From CAXXOK01 sp035353615 (GTDB taxonomy: Bacteria; Bacillota; Clostridia; Christensenellales; Aristaeellaceae): a stretch of 64,000 nucleotides of DNA. The stretch is taken from positions 1-64,000 of the forward strand of contig DAOPZY010000001.1 of the NCBI GenBank assembly GCA_035353615.1. Direction: 5' to 3'. The first letter of the stretch is position 1, and each line of letters opens with the position of its first letter. Below, piece after piece: positions 51,812-59,187 of this stretch. The notes beneath the pieces are model-generated. The model was given only the letters and a program-made list of their open reading frames with translations. It had not been told where the DNA came from and searched no databases. The position numbers were made by a program, and so were the translations under genes.

Positions 51812-52597
51812 TTAACAACAGTAAGCGCCGCGCCCACCAAGGCAGCAACAGTTACAAAGCACATTGGCGATAATCAGCGACACGCAGGGGTTTGCGCACA
51901 GCGCGCCGGTAAAGCCGCGCTGCGAGCCGTACTGCTGGTAGCTCTGCCCGGTTGATTGCAGGCTTGCAAGCAGTTCCCGGTAAACCGCCTCGTCCGGCGC
52001 CATCTGCACCGCCATGCGCGCGTTGTTGAGCGCTGCCACCCGGTTGCCCAGCCCCACGTTGACCCTTGCGCTCCAATAATACCACGCGGCGCGCCGATCC
52101 CGAATGCCAGTCAGGATTTGGGCCGCGCGGGCATATTCGCCGTCCAGAACCGCATCCTCCACATTTTTCAGCAGCGGGTCATACTCCGTATAGGTGGTTT
52201 CTCCTCCGCGGTTTGCCTGCTGCTGCTGTGCCCTGCGGAAAAATTCGCCGAAACCGAACGGATCAAAATCGCCGTAGCCGCCGCCGGAACTGTTCTGGCT
52301 GCCATAGCCGCCCGAGCCTCCGTATCCGCCGGAACCATAGCTGCCCGAGCTGCCGTAACCGCCCGCGCCGCCATAACCGCCGCTGTTTGCGCCATAGCTT
52401 TGGCCGTATCCCTGCCCCTTATTTTTAATCAGCAGGGTGTAGGCTTCGTTGACTTCCTTCATGCGGTTTTCCGCTTCGGAACTGCCGCCGTTCAGGTCTG
52501 GGTGGTATTTTTTGGCAAGTTTGCGGTAGGCTGCCTTGATTTCGTCATCCGTTGCGTTTCGGGACACGCCGAGCACGTCATACGGGTCTCTGTTCAT
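51812..52597 (-). CDS. J-domain protein with Gly/Tyr-rich linker, TPR and Cys-rich end
   Basis: A 261-residue DnaJ-like protein. The J domain (about 2-62) has YDVLGVSRNATDDEIKAAYR and the HPD tripeptide. Residues about 65-112 are an almost pure Gly/Tyr/Ser stretch. A TPR-like helical part (about 135-220) follows, and the last 20 residues carry seven Cys (CNCCCLGGRGAYCC). It lacks the zinc-finger and C-terminal domains of canonical DnaJ. The start at 52597 (MNRDPYDVLG) fits AAGGAG. It overlaps the DUF5685 gene by 20 bp. Confidence 0.88.
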   Translation of the reverse strand: MNRDPYDVLGVSRNATDDEIKAAYRKLAKKYHPDLNGGSSEAENRMKEVNEAYTLLIKNKGQGYGQSYGANSGGYGGAGGYGSSGSYGSGGYGGSGGYGSQNSSGGGYGDFDPFGFGEFFRRAQQQQANRGGETTYTEYDPLLKNVEDAVLDGEYARAAQILTGIRDRRAAWYYWSARVNVGLGNRVAALNNARMAVQMAPDEAVYRELLASLQSTGQSYQQYGSQRGFTGALCANPCVSLIIANVLCNCCCLGGRGAYCC

Positions 52598-53447
52598 GGT
52601 CACTCTCCTTCAGCTTGCCCTGTTCGCGGTCGGGTTTGGCCTGCTTTTGCCGGTAGCGCATCCAAACGCCGGAATACAGAATGTTACGCAAAATTTCCAC
52701 ATCCTGCACCAGGGGCAAAAGCTCAAACGCCTGCGTGCATTCCGCGATCACCAGCGTCAGGCTGTCTTTGACAAGGCTTTCATAATCCGCATGGTCGCCG
52801 TATTCCATAAGCGGATTATACCGCTTGCGCCGGCGGTCGGCCGGCAGATCGTCATACGCGTCCATCAGGTAGATGAACCGGCCCAGCCCTTCCCCGATGA
52901 TGCGCAGCGGTACCGCCCAGTAATCGTTGCGGTATACGAAGATTTCGCCCAGCATCCGCGCGGTCAGGTTGGCCGGGCCGTCCGGGTCCAGAACGCTTTG
53001 CCGCTCCAATGCGTCGATATCCGTCAGGCAGCGTTGGATGGCGGCGCACTTTTCCGGGTAACGGGTTTCCACCTGCCGATAGGCTTTTTGCAGCAGTTTT
53101 GCCTCCGCCATGCCCGCCAGGCTGCGGTCGTCCGTCCAATCATCCCGGCATTTATGGTAGGCCAGCGCCAGGTTCATATCGGCGCAATAGTCGCTCAGGT
53201 CGTTGTGGATGCCTTCGCGCCGTTTCACCGGATGCGGCAGGCAGCGCCCGACCGTCAGGCTCTCGCTTGGCTCGTACAGGGAACTCAGCAGCACCAGAAG
53301 AAAGGTCATGTCATTGCTGAGCGTCACGCGGCCAAGGTTTCCGTAGCGTCGGTACAGGGTGCGGCACAACCCGCAGTAATAGGCCTGATACCGCTCGCGG
53401 CTTTTGGTCCCCAGTTCCGTTGGGTTAATGGTCACATATCCGAACAT
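52578..53447 (-). CDS. DUF5685 family protein
   Basis: A 289-residue helical protein with the DUF5685 start MFGYVTINPTELG...YYCGLCRTLY and a CxxC near residue 25. Acidic motifs DDWTDD and LMDAYDDLPADRRRKRYNPL recall the metal sites of all-helical isoprenoid-synthase folds, but this similarity is only suggestive. Family function is not known. It sits between dnaK-like and J-protein genes (30 bp after the first, overlapping the second), so it may be a client or partner of this Hsp70. Confidence 0.8.
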   Translation of the reverse strand: MFGYVTINPTELGTKSRERYQAYYCGLCRTLYRRYGNLGRVTLSNDMTFLLVLLSSLYEPSESLTVGRCLPHPVKRREGIHNDLSDYCADMNLALAYHKCRDDWTDDRSLAGMAEAKLLQKAYRQVETRYPEKCAAIQRCLTDIDALERQSVLDPDGPANLTARMLGEIFVYRNDYWAVPLRIIGEGLGRFIYLMDAYDDLPADRRRKRYNPLMEYGDHADYESLVKDSLTLVIAECTQAFELLPLVQDVEILRNILYSGVWMRYRQKQAKPDREQGKLKESDHEQRPV

Positions 53448-53477
53448 GGGCGCTCCTTTCCGAAAAGTCAGCTGCCG

Positions 53478-55265
53478 TTACGGCTGATCCTTCTTTTCGG
53501 CGGAGGTAAAGTCCGCGTCCATCGCGCCGTCCTCGCTGGCCGCGCCGTCCGGCGCACCTGTGTAGCGGCCCGCGGAGGTCAACGCCTGTTCCAGCTCCGC
53601 GCTTGCGTCGCGCAATGCCGCGTCGTCATGGTCGTCCAGCGCCTTCTGCGTCCACTTGCGGAGGGTTTCCACACGGTCGCGGTCCTCCGGTTTCAGCTTG
53701 CGCATGGCGCTTTTCGCCTCATAACACAGCTGTTCGCCCCGGTTGCGCAGTTCAACGCTTTGCTTGCGCTGCTGATCCTCGCTGGCATAGCGCTCGGCGT
53801 CGCGCACCGCCTGATCGATTTCCGCAGAGGACATATTGCTGCTTTGGGTCAGCATAATTTCCTGATGTTTGCCGGTGCCCAGGTCTTTGGCCGATACATT
53901 GACGATTCCGTTGGCGTCAATGGCAAACGTGACCTCGATCTGCGGCACGCCGCGAAGCGCGCGCCGGATGCCGTTAAGCTTGAATTTGCCCAGCGTTTTG
54001 TTGTAGGAAGCGATTTCCCGTTCGCCTTGCAGCACATGAATTTCCACCTGCGTTTGGAAGTTGGCCGCCGTGGTAAACACCTGGCTGCGCTTTACGGGAA
54101 TCGGCGTGTTGCGGTCAATCAGGCGGCTGAACACATCGCCAACCGTCTCGATGCCCAGCGACAGAGGCGTAACATCCAACAGCAGCAGCCCCGTAACCTG
54201 CCCTTGCAGCACGCCGCCCTGCAACGTCGCGCCCAACGCCACGCACTCGTCCGGGTTGATGCCCTTGCTCGGCTCCTGCCCGGTGAAACGCTTAACCGCT
54301 TCCTGCACCGCGGGGATGCGCGTGCTGCCGCCCACCAGCAACACCCGGCCGATATCCGCCGGTTTCAGGCCCGCGTCGCTCATTGCCTGCTTGACCGGTC
54401 CCATGGTCGCGTCCACCAAGCTACGGGTTAAATCGTCAAACTTTGCGCGGGTCAGCGTCGCCTCCAGATGTTTGGCGCCATCCTTGCCGCTTGCGATAAA
54501 CGGCAGGCTAACGGTGGTGGACGCGGCGGCGCTCAGCTCAATCTTGGCTTTCTCCGCCGCCTCCTTAACGCGCTGCATCGCGGTCGGGTCGCGCGTAAGG
54601 TCGATATGTTCTTTTTTTGTAAACTCATCCAGCAGCCAGTTGGTAACGCAACGGTCAAAATCGTCGCCGCCCAGCCGGTTGTTGCCCGCGGTTGACAGCA
54701 CCTCAATCACACCATGATTAATGTCCAGAATGCTCACGTCAAACGTGCCGCCGCCCAGATCATAAACCATGATCTTCATGCTTTCGCCCTTGTCCGCGCC
54801 ATAGGCAAGCGCCGCGGCCGTCGGCTCGTTCACAATGCGCAGCACGTTCAGGCCCGCGATTTTACCGGCGTCCTTGGTTGCCTGCCGCTGGCTGTCGCTA
54901 AAATAGGCGGGCACGGTAATCACCGCGTCGGTGACCTTTTCGCCAAGGTAGGCTTCCGCGTCGGCCTTCAGCTTTTGCAGGATCATCGCGCTGATCTCCT
55001 GCGGCGTGTAGGCTTTGCCGTCGATCTTAATCCGGTTATCGGTGCCCATTTCACGCTTGATGCTGGAAATGGTGCGCTCGCTGTTGGTAACAGCCTGCCG
55101 TTTGGCCGCGCTGCCTACAATGCGTTCGCCGTTTTTCGCAAACGCCACAACGGACGGGGTGGTGCGCCCACCTTCCGCGTTGGGGATTACGACAGGCTCG
55201 CCGTTTTCCAAAAAAGCTACGCAGGAATTGGTCGTGCCCAGGTCAATGCCAATGGTCTTAGCCAT
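53478..55265 (-). CDS. dnaK: Hsp70 family chaperone (DnaK paralogue)
   Basis: A 595-residue Hsp70. The ATPase domain has IGIDLGTTNSCVA, VYDLGGGTFDVS and LLVGGSTRIPAVQ. The substrate-binding domain follows from about 380 (DVTPLSLGIETVG...NTPIPVKRSQVFTT). The lid is shorter than in housekeeping DnaK (about 610-640) and the tail is DAD/EKKDQP-like. There is no hrcA, grpE or canonical dnaJ, and no CIRCE element upstream, so this is probably a specialised copy working with the J-protein of its operon. Confidence 0.9.
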   Translation of the reverse strand: MAKTIGIDLGTTNSCVAFLENGEPVVIPNAEGGRTTPSVVAFAKNGERIVGSAAKRQAVTNSERTISSIKREMGTDNRIKIDGKAYTPQEISAMILQKLKADAEAYLGEKVTDAVITVPAYFSDSQRQATKDAGKIAGLNVLRIVNEPTAAALAYGADKGESMKIMVYDLGGGTFDVSILDINHGVIEVLSTAGNNRLGGDDFDRCVTNWLLDEFTKKEHIDLTRDPTAMQRVKEAAEKAKIELSAAASTTVSLPFIASGKDGAKHLEATLTRAKFDDLTRSLVDATMGPVKQAMSDAGLKPADIGRVLLVGGSTRIPAVQEAVKRFTGQEPSKGINPDECVALGATLQGGVLQGQVTGLLLLDVTPLSLGIETVGDVFSRLIDRNTPIPVKRSQVFTTAANFQTQVEIHVLQGEREIASYNKTLGKFKLNGIRRALRGVPQIEVTFAIDANGIVNVSAKDLGTGKHQEIMLTQSSNMSSAEIDQAVRDAERYASEDQQRKQSVELRNRGEQLCYEAKSAMRKLKPEDRDRVETLRKWTQKALDDHDDAALRDASAELEQALTSAGRYTGAPDGAASEDGAMDADFTSAEKKDQP

Positions 55266-55366
55266 GTTGCGCCTCCTTACAAGGATGCGGATCCATCCTT
55301 ACCATGGTATCATACATGAAAAACGTGAGCAAGTCATATCCCAAATATGGACAATTCATGAACAAT

Positions 55367-55382
55367 GGTTAGCCGGCTAACC
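55367..55382. promoter_or_regulatory. Perfect 16-bp palindrome between dnaK-like and glycosylase genes
   Basis: GGTTAGCCGGCTAACC is fully symmetric and sits about 50 nt upstream of a -10-like TATGAT (minus, 55310-55315) of the dnaK-like operon. It is not CIRCE (TTAGCACTC-N9-GAGTGCTAA). It is a candidate operator for either divergent gene. Confidence 0.5.
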
Positions 55383-55487
55383 GAACGCCCGCTTGCCAAA
55401 CCGCGCGTTCCGTTATATGCTGAGGTTTGTGGGTGCATTTGCGCCGTTTGAAAGGATTTTTTACGCATATGCGCCGGGAGGCTGTTT

Positions 55488-56006
55488 ATGGCGGAAACCT
55501 ATCTGGGCATCGCTCACCCCTTCCCGCCGGTGTGGGATTGTAACTCCCGCGCGTTGGTTCTGGGCACGTTTCCCTCGGTTCAGTCCCGAGCGAACGCGTT
55601 TTATTACGGACACCCGCAAAACCGTTTCTGGCGGGTGCTGGCGCTCCTGTATGGAGAAACGATCCCCACTGAAAACGAAGATAAGCGCGCGCTGCTGCTG
55701 CGGCACGGGATCGCGCTTTGGGATGTGCTGGCTTCCTGCGATGTAACCGGCAGCGCGGATGGCAGTATCCGTAACCCTGTGCCCAACGATATCGGTGCAT
55801 TGCTTACCCAAGCCCCGATCCGGCAGTTGTTTGCCAATGGGCAAACCGCCGCCGCCCTCTACCGCCGCTGGTGTGAGCCTCAGGCGGGCCTGCCGATTAT
55901 TCCCCTGCCCTCCACCAGCCCGGCGAACGCCGCGTGGTCGGTCGAGCGGCTGGCGCGGGCATGGGCGGCTCTGCCGCAATCGGTCGCACAGAATCCGTCG
56001 GCGTAG
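55488..56006 (+). CDS. DNA-deoxyinosine glycosylase (UDG superfamily)
   Basis: A 172-residue protein. LVLGTFPSVQSR and FYYGHPQNRFWRVL form the active-site regions, and LPSTSPANA is the C-terminal motif of the hypoxanthine-DNA glycosylase group. It removes hypoxanthine arising from adenine deamination. The ATG at 55488 follows GGGAGG (about 55475-55480). It is divergent from the Hsp70 operon. Confidence 0.9.
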   Translation: MAETYLGIAHPFPPVWDCNSRALVLGTFPSVQSRANAFYYGHPQNRFWRVLALLYGETIPTENEDKRALLLRHGIALWDVLASCDVTGSADGSIRNPVPNDIGALLTQAPIRQLFANGQTAAALYRRWCEPQAGLPIIPLPSTSPANAAWSVERLARAWAALPQSVAQNPSA

Positions 56007-56071
56007 CTCGGCCCCATGGCTCAGCGTAAAGGATAAACGGTCAAAACATCCCTATCCATTTCATCTGTCCC

Positions 56072-56100
56072 TTGACAGGCAATAGAGTTTGGATTATTAT
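56072..56100 (+). promoter_or_regulatory. Promoter of the metal-resistance operon
   Basis: -35 TTGACA (56072-56077), 17-nt spacer, -10 TATTAT (56095-56100), with the metal-regulator operator starting 2 nt later. Confidence 0.85.
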
Positions 56101-56101
56101 A

Positions 56102-56123
56102 CATATGAGCATTTGCTCATATG
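56102..56123. promoter_or_regulatory. ArsR/CadC-type operator
   Basis: A perfect 9-4-9 dyad, arms CATATGAGC and GCTCATATG, between the -10 and the ribosome site. Arms built around ATATGA are typical of SmtB/CadC metal-sensor operators. Confidence 0.85.
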
Positions 56124-56138
56124 AAGGAGTGATGCAGC

Positions 56139-56501
56139 GTGTGTGCCGATCAGGAACCGTTCCAATGCGAATACATCTGCGTGCACGAGGACATCGTGCG
56201 CCATGTCAAGAACGCCATGCCCAGCGAGGATACGCTCTTTGACCTGAGCGAGCTGTTCAAGCTGTTTGGCGATTCCACCCGCATCAAGATTCTCTACTGC
56301 CTGTTTGCGAGTGAAATGTGCGTTTGCGACATCGCAACGCTGTTGCAAATGTCCCAAAGCGCCATATCTCACCAATTGGCGGTGCTCAAGCGCAGCAAGC
56401 TGGTTTCGGCTCGCCGGGACGGCAAAACCGTGTTTTACGCCTTGGCGGACGATCATGTGCGCACCATCGTGAACCAGGGGATTGAGCATGTTGGCGAGTA
56501 A
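56139..56501 (+). CDS. cadC: ArsR/SmtB family metal-sensing repressor (CadC-like)
   Basis: A 120-residue winged-helix repressor. The metal-binding alpha-3 motif is MCVCDIATLL (CxC), with N-terminal Cys in QCEYICVH, the combination used by CadC to bind Cd2+, Pb2+ or Zn2+. The HTH is MSQSAISHQLAVLKRSKLV. The start is GTG at 56139 after AAGGAG at 9 nt; the ATG at 56132 is out of frame. It should release the operator at 56102 when metal binds. Confidence 0.92.
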   Translation: MCADQEPFQCEYICVHEDIVRHVKNAMPSEDTLFDLSELFKLFGDSTRIKILYCLFASEMCVCDIATLLQMSQSAISHQLAVLKRSKLVSARRDGKTVFYALADDHVRTIVNQGIEHVGE

Positions 56502-56586
56502 CGGCGCCCCGGCCATTCGCGCGGAACATCCCGCGCGCCATGCCGGGCAACGAAGGCAGCCCATAAAATAAAGGAGGTTATCCCTA

Positions 56587-56802
56587 ATGAAGAAAACCTT
56601 TCAGCTCAGCGAGGTGGATTGCGGCGTATGCGCCGCGAAAATCGAAACCGCCGTGCGCAAACTAGATGGCGTAACCAACGCCACAGTCAATTTTGTAACT
56701 CAAAAGCTGACGCTCGAAGCCGACGACGCCGCATTTGACGATGTGCTCGCGCGCGTAAAGGTTGCCGTGCCCAAGGCGGAACGCGGTTGCAAGGTGCTGT
56801 AA
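56587..56802 (+). CDS. HMA-domain metal-binding protein
   Basis: A 71-residue ferredoxin-like HMA domain with the metal site DCGVCAAKIE (two Cys). In most CadA ATPases this domain is part of the pump's N terminus; here it is a free protein encoded upstream of a pump without it. It may hand metal to the ATPase or buffer it. AAAGGAGG lies 9 nt upstream. Confidence 0.88.
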   Translation: MKKTFQLSEVDCGVCAAKIETAVRKLDGVTNATVNFVTQKLTLEADDAAFDDVLARVKVAVPKAERGCKVL

Positions 56803-56949
56803 ACCATTCGAAATCGGACCCGTCTTTGGAGGGCGGACTGTTCCGCGGGGGCGTCGCATGTCGGGGATCGAAACGCTCAGGGGCCAACCGGCGGAACCGC
56901 GCCCATGTCCCATCGGAAACCCATGAACATACAGGGAGATGGATTGGAT

Positions 56950-58797
56950 ATGACCCGCAAACAAAAAAGGAGTTTAATCACGATCGCCGTTGCGGCGGCG
57001 TTGTTTTTGGCGGCTCTGCTCATCCGGCAAAGCGCCGTTTCGTTCGCGGTATTCCTTGCGGCTTACCTGATGGTCGGTTGGGATGTGCTGTGGGAAGCCG
57101 GCAAAAACATCGTGCACGGCGAAATCTTCGATGAAAATTTTCTGATGTCCGTTGCCACCCTGGGCGCAATGGCCATCGGCGAATATCCCGAGGCCGTGGC
57201 GGTGATGCTGCTATACCAGATCGGCGAGTTTTTTCAAAGCTATGCGCTGGGCAAGAGCAGACAGTCCATTGCCGCGCTGATGGATATCCGCCCGGATACG
57301 GCCAATGTGGAGCGCGACGGCGCAACCGTAACCGTATCGCCGGAGGATGTGGCCGTCGGTGAAACGGTGCTGATCCGCCCCGGGGAACGCGTCCCGCTGG
57401 ACGGCGTTGTGCTGGAAGGCGCTTCCTCGCTAAACACGGCCGCACTGACCGGTGAAAGCCTCCCACGGGATGTGAACGTTGGGGACGAGGTGATCAGCGG
57501 TTGCGTAAACCAGAGCGGTCTGCTGCGCGTGCGGGCCACCCGCGCCTATGCGGAATCGACAGTGGCTAAAATTCTGGACCTTGTGGAAAATGCCAGCAGT
57601 AAAAAAGCCAAAGCCGAAAACTTCATTACCCGCTTTGTCCGTATCTATACGCCGCTGGTTTGCGGGTTGGCGCTGTTGCTTTTCTTCGTTCCCTCGCTGG
57701 TAACGGGCGGCGGATGGCGCATGTGGGGGGAGCGCGCGCTCAGCTTTCTGGTGGTATCCTGCCCATGCGCGCTGGTGATCTCGGTTCCGCTAACCTTTTT
57801 TGGCGGCATTGGAGGCGCATCGCGAAACGGCATCTTAGTCAAGGGCGGCAACTATCTGGAAATGCTCTCCAAGGCGCAAACCGTTGTGTTTGATAAAACC
57901 GGCACCCTCACCGAAGGCAGCTTCAAGGTCACGGTCATCCACCCCGAAATTGTGGATCAGCAGGAGTTGCTGCGTTTGGCCGCTACGGTGGAAAGCTATT
58001 CCGACCATCCGATCAGCCGTTCCATTCGGGCGCAGTATCACCTGCCGGTCGATTCCGGCGGGCTTGCCCATGTGCGGGAATTGCCCGGCTTGGGCGTATC
58101 GGCGGAGATTGACGGCCACACGGTGTATGCCGGTAACCTGAAATTGATGGACAGCGTTGGCGTAACACCGCCGGATTGCCCCCATGCGGGCACAATCGTT
58201 CACGTTGCGCAGGATCAGGTTTATCTGGGCCATATCGTGATCGCGGATGAGGTGAAGCCTGCCTCCGCAGCCGCGATTGCCCAACTGAAGGCCGAGGGCA
58301 TCCACAAAACCGTGATGCTGACCGGCGACAGCCAAACCGTAGCCGATCAGGTTGCGCGGGAGTTGAAGCTGGACGAAGTGCACGCGCATCTGTTGCCCGC
58401 CGAAAAGGTGGAGCAGGTGGAGCGGTTGCTTACGCAAACCGTCGGCGGCGCGCTGGTGTTCGTGGGGGATGGCGTGAACGACGCGCCTGTGCTGACCCGC
58501 GCGGATGTCGGCGTTGCCATGGGCGCGCTGGGCAGCGACGCGGCGGTGGAAGCGGCGGATGTGGTGCTGATGGACGATGACCCCCGCAAGGTTGCCTTGG
58601 GGGTGCGGATTGCCCGGCGCACGCTGCGGATCGCCCGGCAAAACATCGTGTTTGCCTTAGGCGTGAAAGTGCTTGTGCTTGCGCTGGTCGCAGTCGGGCT
58701 GGCGAACATGTGGCTGGCGGTTTTTGCCGATGTCGGGGTTAGCCTGCTGGCCATCCTCAACGCCACGCGAGCGCTAAAAATCAAGGCAATCGCGTAA
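56950..58797 (+). CDS. cadA: P1B-type heavy-metal ATPase (Zn/Cd/Pb efflux)
   Basis: A 615-residue pump. The transmembrane metal site is CPC (Cys271-Pro-Cys273, in SCPCALVISVP). The phosphorylation site is DKTGT with Asp315, the TGES loop is ALTGES, the HP motif is YSDHPIS, and the hinge is GDGVNDAPVL. No N-terminal HMA domain is present. The CPC motif and CadC-like repressor favour Cd/Zn/Pb export. The ATG at 56950 is chosen (GGGAG 11 nt upstream), but the in-frame ATG at 56923 is possible. Confidence 0.9.
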   Translation: MTRKQKRSLITIAVAAALFLAALLIRQSAVSFAVFLAAYLMVGWDVLWEAGKNIVHGEIFDENFLMSVATLGAMAIGEYPEAVAVMLLYQIGEFFQSYALGKSRQSIAALMDIRPDTANVERDGATVTVSPEDVAVGETVLIRPGERVPLDGVVLEGASSLNTAALTGESLPRDVNVGDEVISGCVNQSGLLRVRATRAYAESTVAKILDLVENASSKKAKAENFITRFVRIYTPLVCGLALLLFFVPSLVTGGGWRMWGERALSFLVVSCPCALVISVPLTFFGGIGGASRNGILVKGGNYLEMLSKAQTVVFDKTGTLTEGSFKVTVIHPEIVDQQELLRLAATVESYSDHPISRSIRAQYHLPVDSGGLAHVRELPGLGVSAEIDGHTVYAGNLKLMDSVGVTPPDCPHAGTIVHVAQDQVYLGHIVIADEVKPASAAAIAQLKAEGIHKTVMLTGDSQTVADQVARELKLDEVHAHLLPAEKVEQVERLLTQTVGGALVFVGDGVNDAPVLTRADVGVAMGALGSDAAVEAADVVLMDDDPRKVALGVRIARRTLRIARQNIVFALGVKVLVLALVAVGLANMWLAVFADVGVSLLAILNATRALKIKAIA

Positions 58798-58948
58798 CCG
58801 TCCCTTACCGACGGATGGGCGTGGGGCACGGTTTAGGCCATCTGGCCTGTGATACCTCGGCAATCAAAACCCTACCGCGGTTTGCGCCGGTCAACGGGCA
58901 GCATGGCGCACCGAATGGCGCGGTCGAAATATCATCCTCTACAATCAT

Positions 58949-58985
58949 AACCCGGGTCAAGGTGGATAGCCTTGGCCCGGGTTTT
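58949..58985 (+). terminator. Terminator of the metal-resistance operon
   Basis: A 14-bp stem AACCCGGGTCAAGG/CCTTGGCCCGGGTT with a 7-nt loop and TTTT. Confidence 0.85.
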
Positions 58986-59070
58986 CGGCGAGTGGGTTTT
59001 TTTCGATCCATCTGCCGCTCTGGCTTTGCCCTTGACCCAGTTCCGCTGCGGCGGAGAAAGGGGTAACCAA

Positions 59071-59100
59071 AACCGCCCTACGGTTTTCCGCAGGGCGGTT
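59071..59100 (-). terminator. Terminator of the Gld-like ABC operon
   Basis: A 9-bp stem AACCGCCCT/AGGGCGGTT with a 12-nt loop; on the minus strand TTTTGGTT follows. Confidence 0.75.
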
Positions 59101-59187
59101 GGGAATGGTTCAGAGCGCCGGCTCAGGCGCGGGCCGCGTGGCGAGAGGAGGTTTCGCCGCGCGGGTGAGCCATTCCGGAAAGCTCGG

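Larger units (their letters stand above)
58798..59187. other. Intergenic region between converging operons
   Basis: No gene seen. Two terminators lie at 58949 and 59071. A segment at 59022-59060 (GGCTTTGCCCTTGACCC then GCTGCGGCGGAGAAAGG) resembles the reverse complement of 2812-2850, a possible dispersed repeat. Confidence 0.5.

Noticed and set aside
52536..54431. A 631-codon plus-strand open frame opposite the DUF5685 and dnaK-like genes
   Set aside because: It crosses two real genes on the other strand and lacks protein-like features; stop codons are simply rare in this frame.
55266..55487. Possible CIRCE element for HrcA control of the DnaK paralogue
   Set aside because: The CIRCE arms TTAGCACTC and GAGTGCTAA are not present; the palindrome at 55367 has a different sequence and no 9-nt spacer.
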